Below the pieces are notes generated by a model. That model had not been told where the DNA came from. It saw only the letters and a list, made by a program, of their open reading frames with translations, and did no database searches. The position numbers were made by a program, and so were the translations under genes. Positions 18,179 to 27,008 of a stretch of 64,000 bases of DNA are shown one piece after another. This DNA is from Lachnospiraceae bacterium (GTDB lineage Bacteria; Bacillota; Clostridia; Lachnospirales; Lachnospiraceae). Each line of letters starts with the position of its first letter. Position 1 is the first letter of the stretch. The stretch lies in NCBI GenBank assembly GCA_015057865.1, contig SVDH01000007.1, forward strand, positions 1 through 64,000, written 5' to 3'.

Positions 18179-19540
18179 ATGGACTTTACAGATCGTTTCG
18201 TGTTAGTATATGGAAGTGGCATCAGTGGAATCGCGGCATCGAAGCTTTTGCTGGCAAATCATGCAGAAGTGATCCTGTTTGATGAAAAAGAGGACATCGA
18301 TCAGGAACGTCTGCTTTCCGAGTTTGAGAATACTGATCATATTAAAATTGTTACAGGAACTATTCCGGAATCAGAAATGAAGCGGATCGATCTCGTGATC
18401 CTTAGTCCGGGTGTGCCGATCGACGCACCGGCTGTAGAAGCGTTTCAGACACTTGACATTCCGGTCTGGGGAGAGGTGGAACTTGCATATTGCTGCCAGA
18501 AGGGAGATGTGCTTGCGATCACCGGTACAAACGGTAAGACCACGACAACATCTCTTTTGGGTGAGATTATGGCAGCGAATTTCCCACATGTAAAGGTGGT
18601 GGGAAATATCGGCATTCCGTATACCAATGAAGTGCTGAATGCACGCGGCCCTGCATTATATATTGCGGAGATCAGCAGTTTCCAGCTTGAGACGATCCAT
18701 ACGTTTCGCCCGAAAGTAGCTGCGATCTTAAACATCACGCCGGATCATCTGAATCGTCATCATACGATGGATAATTACATTGCACTGAAAAAGCGCCTGT
18801 GTGAGAATCAGACAGCAGATGATGTATGTGTACTCAATTATGAAGACGAGACGCTGCGTGAGATCGCAGAAGAGATTCCCTCTAAGGTCGTCTGGTTTTC
18901 GGGTGCGAGACCGCTTGCAAAGGGATATTATGTAGAGAAGGACACCATCTGGTATCATGATGGTGCAGAAGTGATTCCTGTTATCGCTACGGGCGAACTG
19001 AATATCCTTGGACGTCACAATTATGAAAATGTAATGGCTGCGACAGCGATGGCAATGGCATATGGCGTATCGCTTGACAAGATCCGGGAAGTGTTAAAGA
19101 CATTCCAGGCTGTTGAGCACCGGATCGAATATGTGACAGAGAAACGCGGTGTGCGGTTTTACAATGATTCCAAGGGAACCAATCCGGATGCTGCGATCCG
19201 TGCAGTAGAGGCGATGGATCGTCCGACCTGTCTGATCGCCGGCGGATATGATAAAGAATCTTCTTATGATGAATGGATCCGGAGCTTTGACGGCAAAGTG
19301 AAAAAGCTTGTTCTGATCGGACAGACCAGAGAAAAGATCGCGGATGCCGCGAAAGCGAACGGATTTACAGATTACATATTTGCGGACTCGTTGCAGGAAG
19401 CAGTCGACATCTGCTATCAGGAAGCAGAAAGTGGAGACGCAGTGCTGCTTTCACCTGCTTGCGCAAGCTGGGGAATGTTCCCGAATTATGAGGTGCGCGG
19501 CAGAATGTTTAAAGACATGGTTCAGGCTTTAAAGGAGTAG
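18179..19540 (+). CDS. murD: UDP-N-acetylmuramoylalanine--D-glutamate ligase
   Basis: ATP-dependent addition of D-Glu to UDP-MurNAc-L-Ala in the cytosol. The N-terminal Rossmann part starts VLVYGSGISGIAASKLL, the ATP loop is ITGTNGKTTTTSLLG, and later LNITPDHLNRH and HRIEYVTEKRGVRFYNDSKGTNPDA match the Mur ligase family. The ATG at 18179 follows AGGGGGGAGA and gives 453 residues, the normal length; an earlier in-frame ATG lies inside mraY. Confidence 0.97.
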   Translation: MDFTDRFVLVYGSGISGIAASKLLLANHAEVILFDEKEDIDQERLLSEFENTDHIKIVTGTIPESEMKRIDLVILSPGVPIDAPAVEAFQTLDIPVWGEVELAYCCQKGDVLAITGTNGKTTTTSLLGEIMAANFPHVKVVGNIGIPYTNEVLNARGPALYIAEISSFQLETIHTFRPKVAAILNITPDHLNRHHTMDNYIALKKRLCENQTADDVCVLNYEDETLREIAEEIPSKVVWFSGARPLAKGYYVEKDTIWYHDGAEVIPVIATGELNILGRHNYENVMAATAMAMAYGVSLDKIREVLKTFQAVEHRIEYVTEKRGVRFYNDSKGTNPDAAIRAVEAMDRPTCLIAGGYDKESSYDEWIRSFDGKVKKLVLIGQTREKIADAAKANGFTDYIFADSLQEAVDICYQEAESGDAVLLSPACASWGMFPNYEVRGRMFKDMVQALKE

Positions 19541-19544
19541 TGGG

Positions 19545-20690
19545 ATGGCAAGAGCGCCACAGAACAGACAAACAGAAAACGCCAGGTTTTTTGATTACAG
19601 CCTGCTGTTTATTCTTATATTTCTGCTGGGGTTCGGTCTGGTCATGCTCTACAGTGTCAGCTCCTATGAGGCGGTCAGCTCCGGTCTGGCACCGACTTAC
19701 TATCTGCGTAAGCAGTTCATTGCGATCATCATCGGTCTGATTGTGATGTTTATCGTTGCGATGATCCCGTATGATGTCTGGAAAGCATTCAGTCTGCCGG
19801 CATATGTACTGGCGATCATATTGTGTGTCGCCGTTCTTGTCATGGGAACCGACGCGAACGGTTCTACGAGATGGCTTACGATCGGTGGTATCTCCGTACA
19901 GCCGTCAGAGTTGGCAAAGGTGGCGATCATCATTTTCCTGGCTGCGATCCTGTCGAGGATCCCGCGGGAGATCGCAAGCGGATATACAGTAATCAAGATT
20001 GTAATCTTTCTGCTGCCGGTCCTTGCAATGGTCGCATACAGTAACTTGAGTACTGCGATTATCATTGCCGGAATCGCGATCATCATGATGTTTGTCGTAA
20101 GTCCGAAATACTCACATTTCATTGCTTTGATCGGTGTCGGCATACTCGGTGCGATCATCATGACGCTGGCAATGAGCTATCGAAGCGCGCGAATCAAGGC
20201 ATGGATCCACCCGGAGCGTTATCCGGATGATGCATATCAGACACTGCAGGGGCTGTATGCGATCGGTTCAGGCGGACTGTTCGGAAAAGGCCTTGGCGGC
20301 AGTATACAGAAGCTTGATTATGTGCCTGAGGCACAGAATGACTTTATTTTCAGTATCATCGTTGAAGAACTCGGCATTTTCGGTGCAGTTTGCGTGATCG
20401 TTCTTTTTGCGCTTTTGATCTGGCGCTTTATGGTGATCGCAAACAACGCGAAGGATCTGTTCGGATCCCTGATCGTAGTTGGCGTTATGGCGCATATTTC
20501 ACTGCAGGTAATCCTGAATATTGCCGTTGTGACCAACACGATCCCGAATACCGGAATCACACTGCCGTTTATCAGCTACGGCGGAACATCGGTAGTGGTA
20601 TTGCTGGCAGAAATGGGGCTTGTACTGGCGGTGTCGAGGTCGATCCCGTTAAAGATGGACAGCCTTGGTACGTTGCGAATGGTAGAATAG
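19545..20690 (+). CDS. ftsW: FtsW/SpoVE-type lipid II glycosyltransferase (SEDS)
   Basis: A SEDS-family membrane glycosyltransferase polymerising lipid II with its partner PBP. Ten or so hydrophobic helices are visible. SEDS motifs include GSTRWLTIGGISVQPSELAK near residue 110, the central YQTLQGLYAIGSGGLFGKGLGGS loop and the C-terminal NTIPNTGITLPFISYGGTS. The start is behind AAAGGAG. It lies next to murD and divIB, fitting a division role, though SpoVE cannot be excluded. Confidence 0.93.
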   Translation: MARAPQNRQTENARFFDYSLLFILIFLLGFGLVMLYSVSSYEAVSSGLAPTYYLRKQFIAIIIGLIVMFIVAMIPYDVWKAFSLPAYVLAIILCVAVLVMGTDANGSTRWLTIGGISVQPSELAKVAIIIFLAAILSRIPREIASGYTVIKIVIFLLPVLAMVAYSNLSTAIIIAGIAIIMMFVVSPKYSHFIALIGVGILGAIIMTLAMSYRSARIKAWIHPERYPDDAYQTLQGLYAIGSGGLFGKGLGGSIQKLDYVPEAQNDFIFSIIVEELGIFGAVCVIVLFALLIWRFMVIANNAKDLFGSLIVVGVMAHISLQVILNIAVVTNTIPNTGITLPFISYGGTSVVVLLAEMGLVLAVSRSIPLKMDSLGTLRMVE

Positions 20691-20701
20691 GTTGACATAA
20701 A

Positions 20702-21547
20702 ATGAGCGATCAGAATTCGAATGAAAAGGTCAATGTTCCGGTAGAAGAGCTGGAACGGATGGACCTGGAAGAAAAGGAACGCATCATCGCAAGAAAGGTG
20801 CGCAGACACCGGATTGTTGTCAGGGTCATTTTGGCCCTGGCTGTTCTTGTTGCGCTCGGTATCGTGATCGTCTGGAAAGTCTTTACAGTGGAAGAGGTCC
20901 GTGTAGAAGGAAATCATCTGCATTCAGCAAAATCCATTCAAAGTACAGTTCTTTCAGATAAACATTCCTGGAATTCACTGTATGTTTTGTTAAGCTATCG
21001 TCTGTTGGATCATTCGGAAGAGTTCCCATATGCGGATTCCGTTACGGTCTCATTGTCTGATCCGCATACGGTTGTTGTGAATGTGGATGAAAAGGACATG
21101 ATGGCATACTATTACGACAGTGCCACGAAAAAGTATGTTGGTTTTTCGGAAACCGGAGAAGTGCTGCTTCTTTCAAACAAAGCACCGGAAGACTATGTGC
21201 GTGTTACGGGACTGAAGCCGCAGAAGGCGGTTGCGCTTTATGGAACAATGGCGTTGGAGGATGATTCGATCCTGGCATACATCAAGTCCGTTCTGATGGT
21301 TTTGAGCAATTATGATATCCCGCCTGAAGTGATCTGTGTCCAGAACAACAACAGCCTGTTGCTGTCATATGGTGACATACAGGTGAATCTGGGAGACAGC
21401 TATTATCTCAATGAGAAGATCGTCCGGATGCAGCAGCTTCTGCAGAAGGTTGAGGGGCAGACAGGGACACTTCATTTGGAAACATGGACGGAATCGACGA
21501 CAGATGTTTATTTCCGGCTGGATGAACTGACGACCATTCCACAGTGA
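20702..21547 (+). CDS. divIB: FtsQ/DivIB-type cell division protein
   Basis: A bitopic divisome protein of 281 residues. The cytoplasmic N-terminus is charged (EELERMDLEEKERIIARK), a single transmembrane helix follows (about residues 42-62), and then a POTRA domain beginning FTVEEVRVEGNHLHS and a beta domain. It is the last gene of the first division transcript before a terminator. Confidence 0.88.
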   Translation: MSDQNSNEKVNVPVEELERMDLEEKERIIARKVRRHRIVVRVILALAVLVALGIVIVWKVFTVEEVRVEGNHLHSAKSIQSTVLSDKHSWNSLYVLLSYRLLDHSEEFPYADSVTVSLSDPHTVVVNVDEKDMMAYYYDSATKKYVGFSETGEVLLLSNKAPEDYVRVTGLKPQKAVALYGTMALEDDSILAYIKSVLMVLSNYDIPPEVICVQNNNSLLLSYGDIQVNLGDSYYLNEKIVRMQQLLQKVEGQTGTLHLETWTESTTDVYFRLDELTTIPQ

Positions 21548-21570
21548 TAAAATGACAGATCATGAAAATG

Positions 21571-21605
21571 AAAACGGACTGTGCAAATGCACAGCCCGTT
21601 TTTCG
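21571..21605. terminator. Bidirectional terminator between divIB and GAPDH
   Basis: AAAACGG-A-CTGTGC (21571-21584) pairs with GCACAG-C-CCGTTTT (21589-21603). Poly-T follows on the plus strand and A-rich sequence precedes, so it can serve both converging genes. Confidence 0.85.
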
Positions 21606-21628
21606 TTACATTCTGGATCGATGAGCCA

Positions 21629-22660
21629 TTACTTTGCAGCAGCATCCTGCTCTGCAACATGGATGGTCAGATCGATAACTTTATTGGAGTAACCCCACTC
21701 ATTATCATACCATGCAACCAGTTTTACAAATGTGTCATCCAGCATGATGCCTGTGCCTGCGTCAAAGATGCAGGTGTTGAAGTTCTGGCGGATATCCATG
21801 GATACGATCGGATCATCATTATATTCGATGATTCCCTTCATCGGGCCTTCAGCAGCTTCTTTCATGGCGGCACAGATATCTTCGTATGTCGCCGGTTTTG
21901 CCAGCTCACAGGTCAGATCAACAACAGAGCAGTCTGCAGCCGGGATACGGAAGCTTAAGCCTGTCATCTTTCCGTTCAGTTCCGGGATAACCTTGCCTAC
22001 TGCCTTTGCAGCACCGGTAGATGACGGAATAACATTATTGTAAACGGAACGACCGATTCTCCAGTCACTGCCTGCATTGGAGTCTACTGTTTTCTGCTTG
22101 GAAGTAGAAGCGTGGATCGTAGACATCAGACCTTTTACAATGCCAAATTTGTCATTGATAACTTTTGACATCGGCGCAAGGCAGTTGGTTGTGCAGCTTG
22201 CATTGGACACGATGTCCATGGTAGCCGGGTCATAGTTCTCATGGTTAACACCCATAACGAACATCGGGATATCATCGCTCTTGGCCGGAGCTGTAATGAT
22301 GACTTTTTTGCCGCCGCGCTCAAGATGTCCTGCCACTTTATCGCTGGTCAGGAATTTTCCTGTAGATTCGATAATATATTCTGCGCCACAGCTTGCCCAG
22401 TCGATGTCGCCAGGAGCATCTCCGGAGAAGACACGGATCTCTTTGCCGTTAACTACAAGACCATTATCTGTAATATCAACGGTACCGTCAAAACGACCAA
22501 ATACGGAATCATATTTCAGCTGATATGCCATACGATTCAGATCAGCGCTGTGTACGTTAATACCGCAAACTTCGATATTGGTATCGCGCATTTCCAGACT
22601 GCGCAGGATAATACGTGCAATACGACCAAAACCATTAATACCTACTTTAATACTGCCCAT
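21629..22660 (-). CDS. gap: Glyceraldehyde-3-phosphate dehydrogenase with altered cofactor-site residues
   Basis: Phosphorylating GAPDH of 343 residues. The N-terminal VGINGFGRIARI, the catalytic SNASCTTNCLAP and WYDNEWGYS are intact. Two positions that normally hold NAD differ: the Asp after the second beta strand (usual IND) is Val (GINV, residue 36), and the usual Pro188 region is DSNAGSD. Changes at these sites are known to relax NAD specificity towards NADP in model GAPDHs. GGGAGGG lies 7 bases before the ATG at 22660; an upstream in-frame ATG at 22705 is poor. The gene sits alone on the minus strand inside the division cluster. Confidence 0.93.
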   Translation of the reverse strand: MGSIKVGINGFGRIARIILRSLEMRDTNIEVCGINVHSADLNRMAYQLKYDSVFGRFDGTVDITDNGLVVNGKEIRVFSGDAPGDIDWASCGAEYIIESTGKFLTSDKVAGHLERGGKKVIITAPAKSDDIPMFVMGVNHENYDPATMDIVSNASCTTNCLAPMSKVINDKFGIVKGLMSTIHASTSKQKTVDSNAGSDWRIGRSVYNNVIPSSTGAAKAVGKVIPELNGKMTGLSFRIPAADCSVVDLTCELAKPATYEDICAAMKEAAEGPMKGIIEYNDDPIVSMDIRQNFNTCIFDAGTGIMLDDTFVKLVAWYDNEWGYSNKVIDLTIHVAEQDAAAK

Positions 22661-22727
22661 AAGACTACCCTCCCAAGGTGGTTCACTATACAAGTGATTC
22701 TTCAAAAGTGTGAAATGCTACGGTTCT

Positions 22728-22755
22728 ATTCTACCACTTCTTCCCGAAAATTCAA
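22728..22755 (-). promoter_or_regulatory. Promoter of the GAPDH gene
   Basis: On the minus strand, TTGAAT (22755-22750), a 16-base spacer, then TAGAAT (22733-22728). Confidence 0.65.
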
Positions 22756-22794
22756 TGCATTTGACAAAATCTCGCCAATATTGCAAAATTATTG

Positions 22795-22823
22795 TTGAAA
22801 ATATAAGGAAAAGCATTTATTAT
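22795..22823 (+). promoter_or_regulatory. Promoter of ftsZ
   Basis: TTGAAA (22795-22800), 17-base spacer, TATTAT (22818-22823). This leaves an untranslated leader of about 100 bases before the ftsZ GTG. It is back to back with the GAPDH promoter. Confidence 0.75.
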
Positions 22824-22932
22824 TAGGTTGTTATAGTCTTGTGATTTGTACGAGTGTCTTCTGCTGTAGGCAAGGATCCGAAGCAGGAGCTTTCGTGATG
22901 AATAAAGACAAATCAAAAAGGAGGATCTTATC

Positions 22933-24045
22933 GTGCTGGAGATTACAGATATTCAGGCTGAAGCAAATGCCAAAATCATTGTGCTCGGAGTAGGGGGCGC
23001 AGGAAATAATGCAGTAAACCGGATGGTTGAGGAAGGCGTAGAAGGAGTAGAATTTGTTGGCGTTAACAGCGATAAACAGGCTCTCACTCTCTGTAAGGCA
23101 CCGACCCTGATCCAGATCGGGGAGAAATTAACCAAAGGACTTGGCGCAGGCGCGAAGCCGGAAGTTGGAGAGAAGGCTGCACAGGAAAGTGCAGAAGAAC
23201 TTGAAGCTGCAATTGATGGCGCAGATATGATTTTTGTCACCTGCGGCATGGGCGGTGGAACCGGTACAGGCGCGGCTCCTGTTATTTCAAAGCTGGCTAA
23301 GGATAAAGGCATCCTGACAGTCGGCGTAGTGACCAAACCGTTCCGGTTTGAAGCAAAAGCGCGTATGGACAATGCGCTTGCCGGTATTGAAAAGTTAAAA
23401 GAAGTTGTTGATACACTGATCGTGATCCCGAATGACAAGCTTCTGGAGATCGTTGACCGCCGGACCACGATGCCTGATGCATTGAAAAAAGCGGATGAAG
23501 TGCTTCAGCAGTCCGTTCAGAGTATTACGGATTTGATCAATGTACCGTCTCTGATCAACCTGGATTTCGCAGATGTCGAGACTGTTATGCGCGACAAGGG
23601 TCTGGCTCATATCGGTATCGGTTATGCGACCGGTGATGACAAGGCACTTGAGGCAGTTAAGATCGCAGTGGAATCTCCGTTGCTTGAGACGAAAATCAAT
23701 GGTGCGACACATGTCATCATCAACATTTCCGGTGACATTTCCCTTATGGATGCGAATGATGCAGCAAGCTATGTTCAGGAGCTGGCAGGCGAAGAGGCAA
23801 ACATCATCTTCGGTGCAAAATACGACGAGACGATGGACGATGCTGTATCCATTTCCGTTATGGCAACCGGCCTTGGTGAAGAAGAGAAGAAATCCACGAA
23901 AACAAGAGGCGTATTATCCGTTTCTTCTTCCGGCGCGCTTTCTTCCATGGGACAGGCAGAAGGTGATATCCAGATGAAGCCGATCCAGCAGCCGAAGCCA
24001 AAAGATATTTCTATTCCGAAGTTCTTGCAGCAGCCGAAAAAGTAA
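22933..24045 (+). CDS. ftsZ: Cell division GTPase FtsZ
   Basis: The tubulin-like GTPase forming the Z ring. The N-terminal [17 protein letters not shown] and the tubulin signature [14 protein letters not shown] are intact, as are the T7 loop region [11 protein letters not shown] and the C-terminal tail [10 protein letters not shown] that binds division partners. The start is GTG behind AAGGAGG. The length is 370 residues. ftsA is not next to it. Confidence 0.98.
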   Translation: MLEITDIQAEANAKIIVLGVGGAGNNAVNRMVEEGVEGVEFVGVNSDKQALTLCKAPTLIQIGEKLTKGLGAGAKPEVGEKAAQESAEELEAAIDGADMIFVTCGMGGGTGTGAAPVISKLAKDKGILTVGVVTKPFRFEAKARMDNALAGIEKLKEVVDTLIVIPNDKLLEIVDRRTTMPDALKKADEVLQQSVQSITDLINVPSLINLDFADVETVMRDKGLAHIGIGYATGDDKALEAVKIAVESPLLETKINGATHVIINISGDISLMDANDAASYVQELAGEEANIIFGAKYDETMDDAVSISVMATGLGEEEKKSTKTRGVLSVSSSGALSSMGQAEGDIQMKPIQQPKPKDISIPKFLQQPKK

Positions 24046-24081
24046 AACGGATCGAATCCGAATAACATGAAGTGATCATTA

Positions 24082-24120
24082 CGAAAGCTTCCGCGATGCC
24101 GGTCATTGCGGAAGCTTTCG
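24082..24120 (+). terminator. Strong hairpin after ftsZ
   Basis: CGAAAGCTTCCGC (24082-24094) pairs perfectly with GCGGAAGCTTTCG (24108-24120), with further inner pairing. There is no T run after it (TTGCAAC), so it may be a weak terminator or an mRNA 3'-end stabiliser. Confidence 0.5.
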
Positions 24121-24166
24121 TTGCAACAAGCCATTCTTAAAACAAGAAGAGACAAGAGGAGAACCG

Positions 24167-25933
24167 ATGGATAAATTCCTTACTGTATTAACAAAAGAAG
24201 TTATGGATGCGTTTGAGCGTGCAGGATATGACAGGTCCTATGGAAAGGTGGGTGTTTCCAACCGCCCGGATCTTTGTGAATTTCAGTGTAACGGTGCATT
24301 GGCGGCAGCTAAGACATATCATAAGGCGCCGTTTGTGATTGCAGAGGATGTGGAAAAAGAGCTGGCAGGCAATGTATTATTCTCAAAGGTTGAGACAGTT
24401 AAGCCTGGCTTTTTAAATATGGATGCATCACCGGAGGCACTGTTATCATATCTGAAAAGTATGGATCAGACCGAGCGCTTTGGCTATGAAATGGATGCAT
24501 CCACGCAAAAGATCATCCTTGATTACGGCGGACCGAATGTTGCAAAGCCGCTTCATGTCGGTCACTTGCGTTCGGCGGTCATCGGCGAGAGTATTAAGCG
24601 GATTTTGCGCTATGCGGGACATGAAGTGATCGGAGATGTGCATCTTGGAGACTGGGGGCTTCAGATGGGCCTGATCATAGAAGAACTGAAAAACCGTCAG
24701 CCGGATCTGGTTTATTTCGATGAATCTTATGAAGGGGATTATCCGAAAGAAGCACCGTTTACGATTTCGGAGCTGGAGGATATCTATCCGGCAGCTTCTG
24801 CAAGATCAAAGGAAGATGCTGCATTCAAAGAGGCGGCAATGCAGGCGACCTATGAGCTGCAGCACGGACGTCGCGGATATCAGGCTCTGCTTTCCCATAT
24901 CATGCATGTGTCCGTGTCGGATCTGAAGAAAAACTACGACAGACTTTCTGTCGAATTCGATCTGTGGAAGGGTGAGTCGGATGCACAGCCATATATTCCG
25001 GACATGGTACAGAAAATGAAGGATGACGGCTATGCTTATATCAGTGACGGCGCTCTGGTGGTTGATGTCAAAGAAGAGACAGATACAAAGGAAGTGCCGC
25101 CTTGCATGATCTTAAAATCAGATGGCGCGTCACTGTATAATACGACTGATCTGGCGACGCTTGTGATGCGGATGCAGGACTATCATCCGGATCATGTGAT
25201 CTACGTCGTTGATAAGAGACAGGAACTGTATTTCACACAGGTTTTCCGCTGCGCGAAAAAGACTGGTATCGTTCCTGCAGATACAGATCTGACATTTATC
25301 GGATTTGGCACGATGAACGGAAAAGACGGTAAGCCGTTTAAGACGAGAGAGGGTGGCGTCATGCGCCTGGAGACACTGCTTACGGATATTCAGGAGCAGA
25401 TGTATCAGAAAATCTCTGAAAACGATACGATGACTGAGGATCAGGCGAAAGTGACCTCTGAGCAGATCGCGCTTGCTGCGATCAAATACGGCGACCTGTC
25501 CAATCAGGCATCAAAAGACTATATTTTTGATGTTGAGAAGTTCTCTTCGTTTGAAGGGAATACCGGTCCGTATATTTTATATACGATCGTCCGGATCAAA
25601 TCGATTTTAAGAAAATACGAAGAAGGCGGGGAAACGATCGCGGACACGAAGCTTATGGCACCGCAGACAGAGAGTGAAAAGAAACTAATGTTAGCGCTTG
25701 CCGGATTCAGTGAAGCGATCGACGGTGCAGTCAGAGAAATGGCCCCGCACAGGATCTGTGCATATATTTATGATCTTGCAAATGCATTGAATCATTTCTA
25801 TCATGAGACCAAGATCCTTGCCGAAGTAGATAAAGAAAAGCAAAAAGGATACATCGCTCTGCTTAATCTCACAGTGCGTGTATTAGAGAACGGAATTGAT
25901 CTTTTGGGATTTGAAGCACCTGATAAGATGTGA
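24167..25933 (+). CDS. argS: Arginyl-tRNA synthetase
   Basis: A class I synthetase charging tRNA-Arg. The ArgRS N-terminal additional domain comes first (NRPDLCEFQCNGALAAAK), then the catalytic signature DYGGPNVAKPLHVGHLRS with the HIGH-type HVGH, and a C-terminal DALR anticodon domain with FYHETKIL. At 588 residues it is normal. GAGGAG precedes the ATG. No T-box leader was seen. Confidence 0.97.
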   Translation: MDKFLTVLTKEVMDAFERAGYDRSYGKVGVSNRPDLCEFQCNGALAAAKTYHKAPFVIAEDVEKELAGNVLFSKVETVKPGFLNMDASPEALLSYLKSMDQTERFGYEMDASTQKIILDYGGPNVAKPLHVGHLRSAVIGESIKRILRYAGHEVIGDVHLGDWGLQMGLIIEELKNRQPDLVYFDESYEGDYPKEAPFTISELEDIYPAASARSKEDAAFKEAAMQATYELQHGRRGYQALLSHIMHVSVSDLKKNYDRLSVEFDLWKGESDAQPYIPDMVQKMKDDGYAYISDGALVVDVKEETDTKEVPPCMILKSDGASLYNTTDLATLVMRMQDYHPDHVIYVVDKRQELYFTQVFRCAKKTGIVPADTDLTFIGFGTMNGKDGKPFKTREGGVMRLETLLTDIQEQMYQKISENDTMTEDQAKVTSEQIALAAIKYGDLSNQASKDYIFDVEKFSSFEGNTGPYILYTIVRIKSILRKYEEGGETIADTKLMAPQTESEKKLMLALAGFSEAIDGAVREMAPHRICAYIYDLANALNHFYHETKILAEVDKEKQKGYIALLNLTVRVLENGIDLLGFEAPDKM

Positions 25934-25973
25934 GCGCATAAGCACGGATTGCGAATGGACGTAGCTTATGCGC
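25934..25973. terminator. Inverted repeat between converging argS and CPBP genes
   Basis: GCGCATAAGC (25934-25943) and GCTTATGCGC (25964-25973) form a perfect 10-bp stem with a 20-base loop. There is no T run; it may act as a weak bidirectional terminator. Confidence 0.45.
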
Positions 25974-25999
25974 GAACTACAAGGAGTTGCGCATGGCAA

Positions 26000-26863
26000 C
26001 TATTCCGCCTTCTGTCCGACCGGTTTTGTCTTATGCAGCGGATGGAATTCTACCGAGAATGCAAAGACTGCAAATACGATCAGAATCACTCCGATCAGAA
26101 TTGCCAGGCCTGTGAATGAACCGGATACGGTTTCAAAGAAGCCGGCGAAGAAGCAACCGAGAGCATTCACTGCGATGTGTGTAAACAGGCTGTATCGTAT
26201 CCCGCGGCCCCGATGCGCGATATAACCCAGGACCAATCCGAAGATAAAGGCATAGATTGCCTGGACGAGATTCGCATGAAAGATTCCAAACAGAGCAGCC
26301 TGAAGGACGTTTGCACCCCAGAACGGGAGTGCAAGGCGGGAAAACCGGTAGATCAGTCCGCGGAAAGCCAGCTCTTCCATGATCGGTCCGAGAACTACGA
26401 CATACAAAAGCATCAGCGGTGCCAGACTCTGCCCGATTCCCATCGTGGCAATCTGCTCATGGTAGGATGCTGCGAACGTCGGTGTGATCCGATCCATGAT
26501 CGACACAATGGAATCGCCGACAAACTGAATGCCGAATGCGGTGATGACAAGCGTGAGGATCGTAAGCAGTGTGAAACCGCTCTGATAATTACGCTGCATG
26601 CCTTTGAAAGGATTGATAAAACGATAGCGGTACCAGGAACCAAATACAATAATACCGATGACAGAATACGCCAGGAAGATATAATACCGAAGATTGCCGT
26701 CGTATGTTCCGTTGACAGCAGACAGCAGCGAATCGAAGACGCTGACAAACTGTCCGCTCAGGATATCGTTTAACAGGCATATCAGTACAGTGCTTCCGGT
26801 CAGGATCAGAAACAGAATAATAAATACCAATATGCTTCGAACAATGTAACTTGCTTTTTTCAT
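26000..26863 (-). CDS. CPBP-family intramembrane metalloprotease
   Basis: A multi-spanning membrane protein of 287 residues with the CPBP (CAAX/Abi) protease motifs in order: EELAFRG (E-E-x-x-x-R), FGIFHAN (F-x-x-x-H) and HIAVNALG (H-x-x-x-N). Such proteins process prenylated or membrane substrates, or act in self-immunity; the substrate here is unknown. The ATG at 26863 is behind GGAAAGAGAG, and the earlier in-frame ATG at 27010 lacks support. It is transcribed divergently from dnaE. Confidence 0.88.
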   Translation of the reverse strand: MKKASYIVRSILVFIILFLILTGSTVLICLLNDILSGQFVSVFDSLLSAVNGTYDGNLRYYIFLAYSVIGIIVFGSWYRYRFINPFKGMQRNYQSGFTLLTILTLVITAFGIQFVGDSIVSIMDRITPTFAASYHEQIATMGIGQSLAPLMLLYVVVLGPIMEELAFRGLIYRFSRLALPFWGANVLQAALFGIFHANLVQAIYAFIFGLVLGYIAHRGRGIRYSLFTHIAVNALGCFFAGFFETVSGSFTGLAILIGVILIVFAVFAFSVEFHPLHKTKPVGQKAE

Positions 26864-26900
26864 GATAATTCTCTCTTTCCGGGCGCTTTTTCGAGGAATT

Positions 26901-26929
26901 AGTATATCATAGGAGTATGATATTGTCCA
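26901..26929 (-). promoter_or_regulatory. Promoter of the CPBP gene
   Basis: On the minus strand, TGGACA (26929-26924), 17-base spacer, TATACT (26906-26901). A weaker plus-strand candidate (TTGTCC at 26923) for dnaE overlaps it. Confidence 0.6.
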
Positions 26930-27008
26930 GAAAACATGGCCTGTGATATCATGAAATACGTGTTTGAGATCAAGACCCCCTTGATAAACTGAGTTAGAGG
27001 TAGATGAC

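Noticed and set aside
26177..26773. 198-codon plus-strand ORF opposite the CPBP protease
   Set aside because: The minus-strand protein has all three CPBP motifs; this frame lacks a ribosome site and a natural composition.
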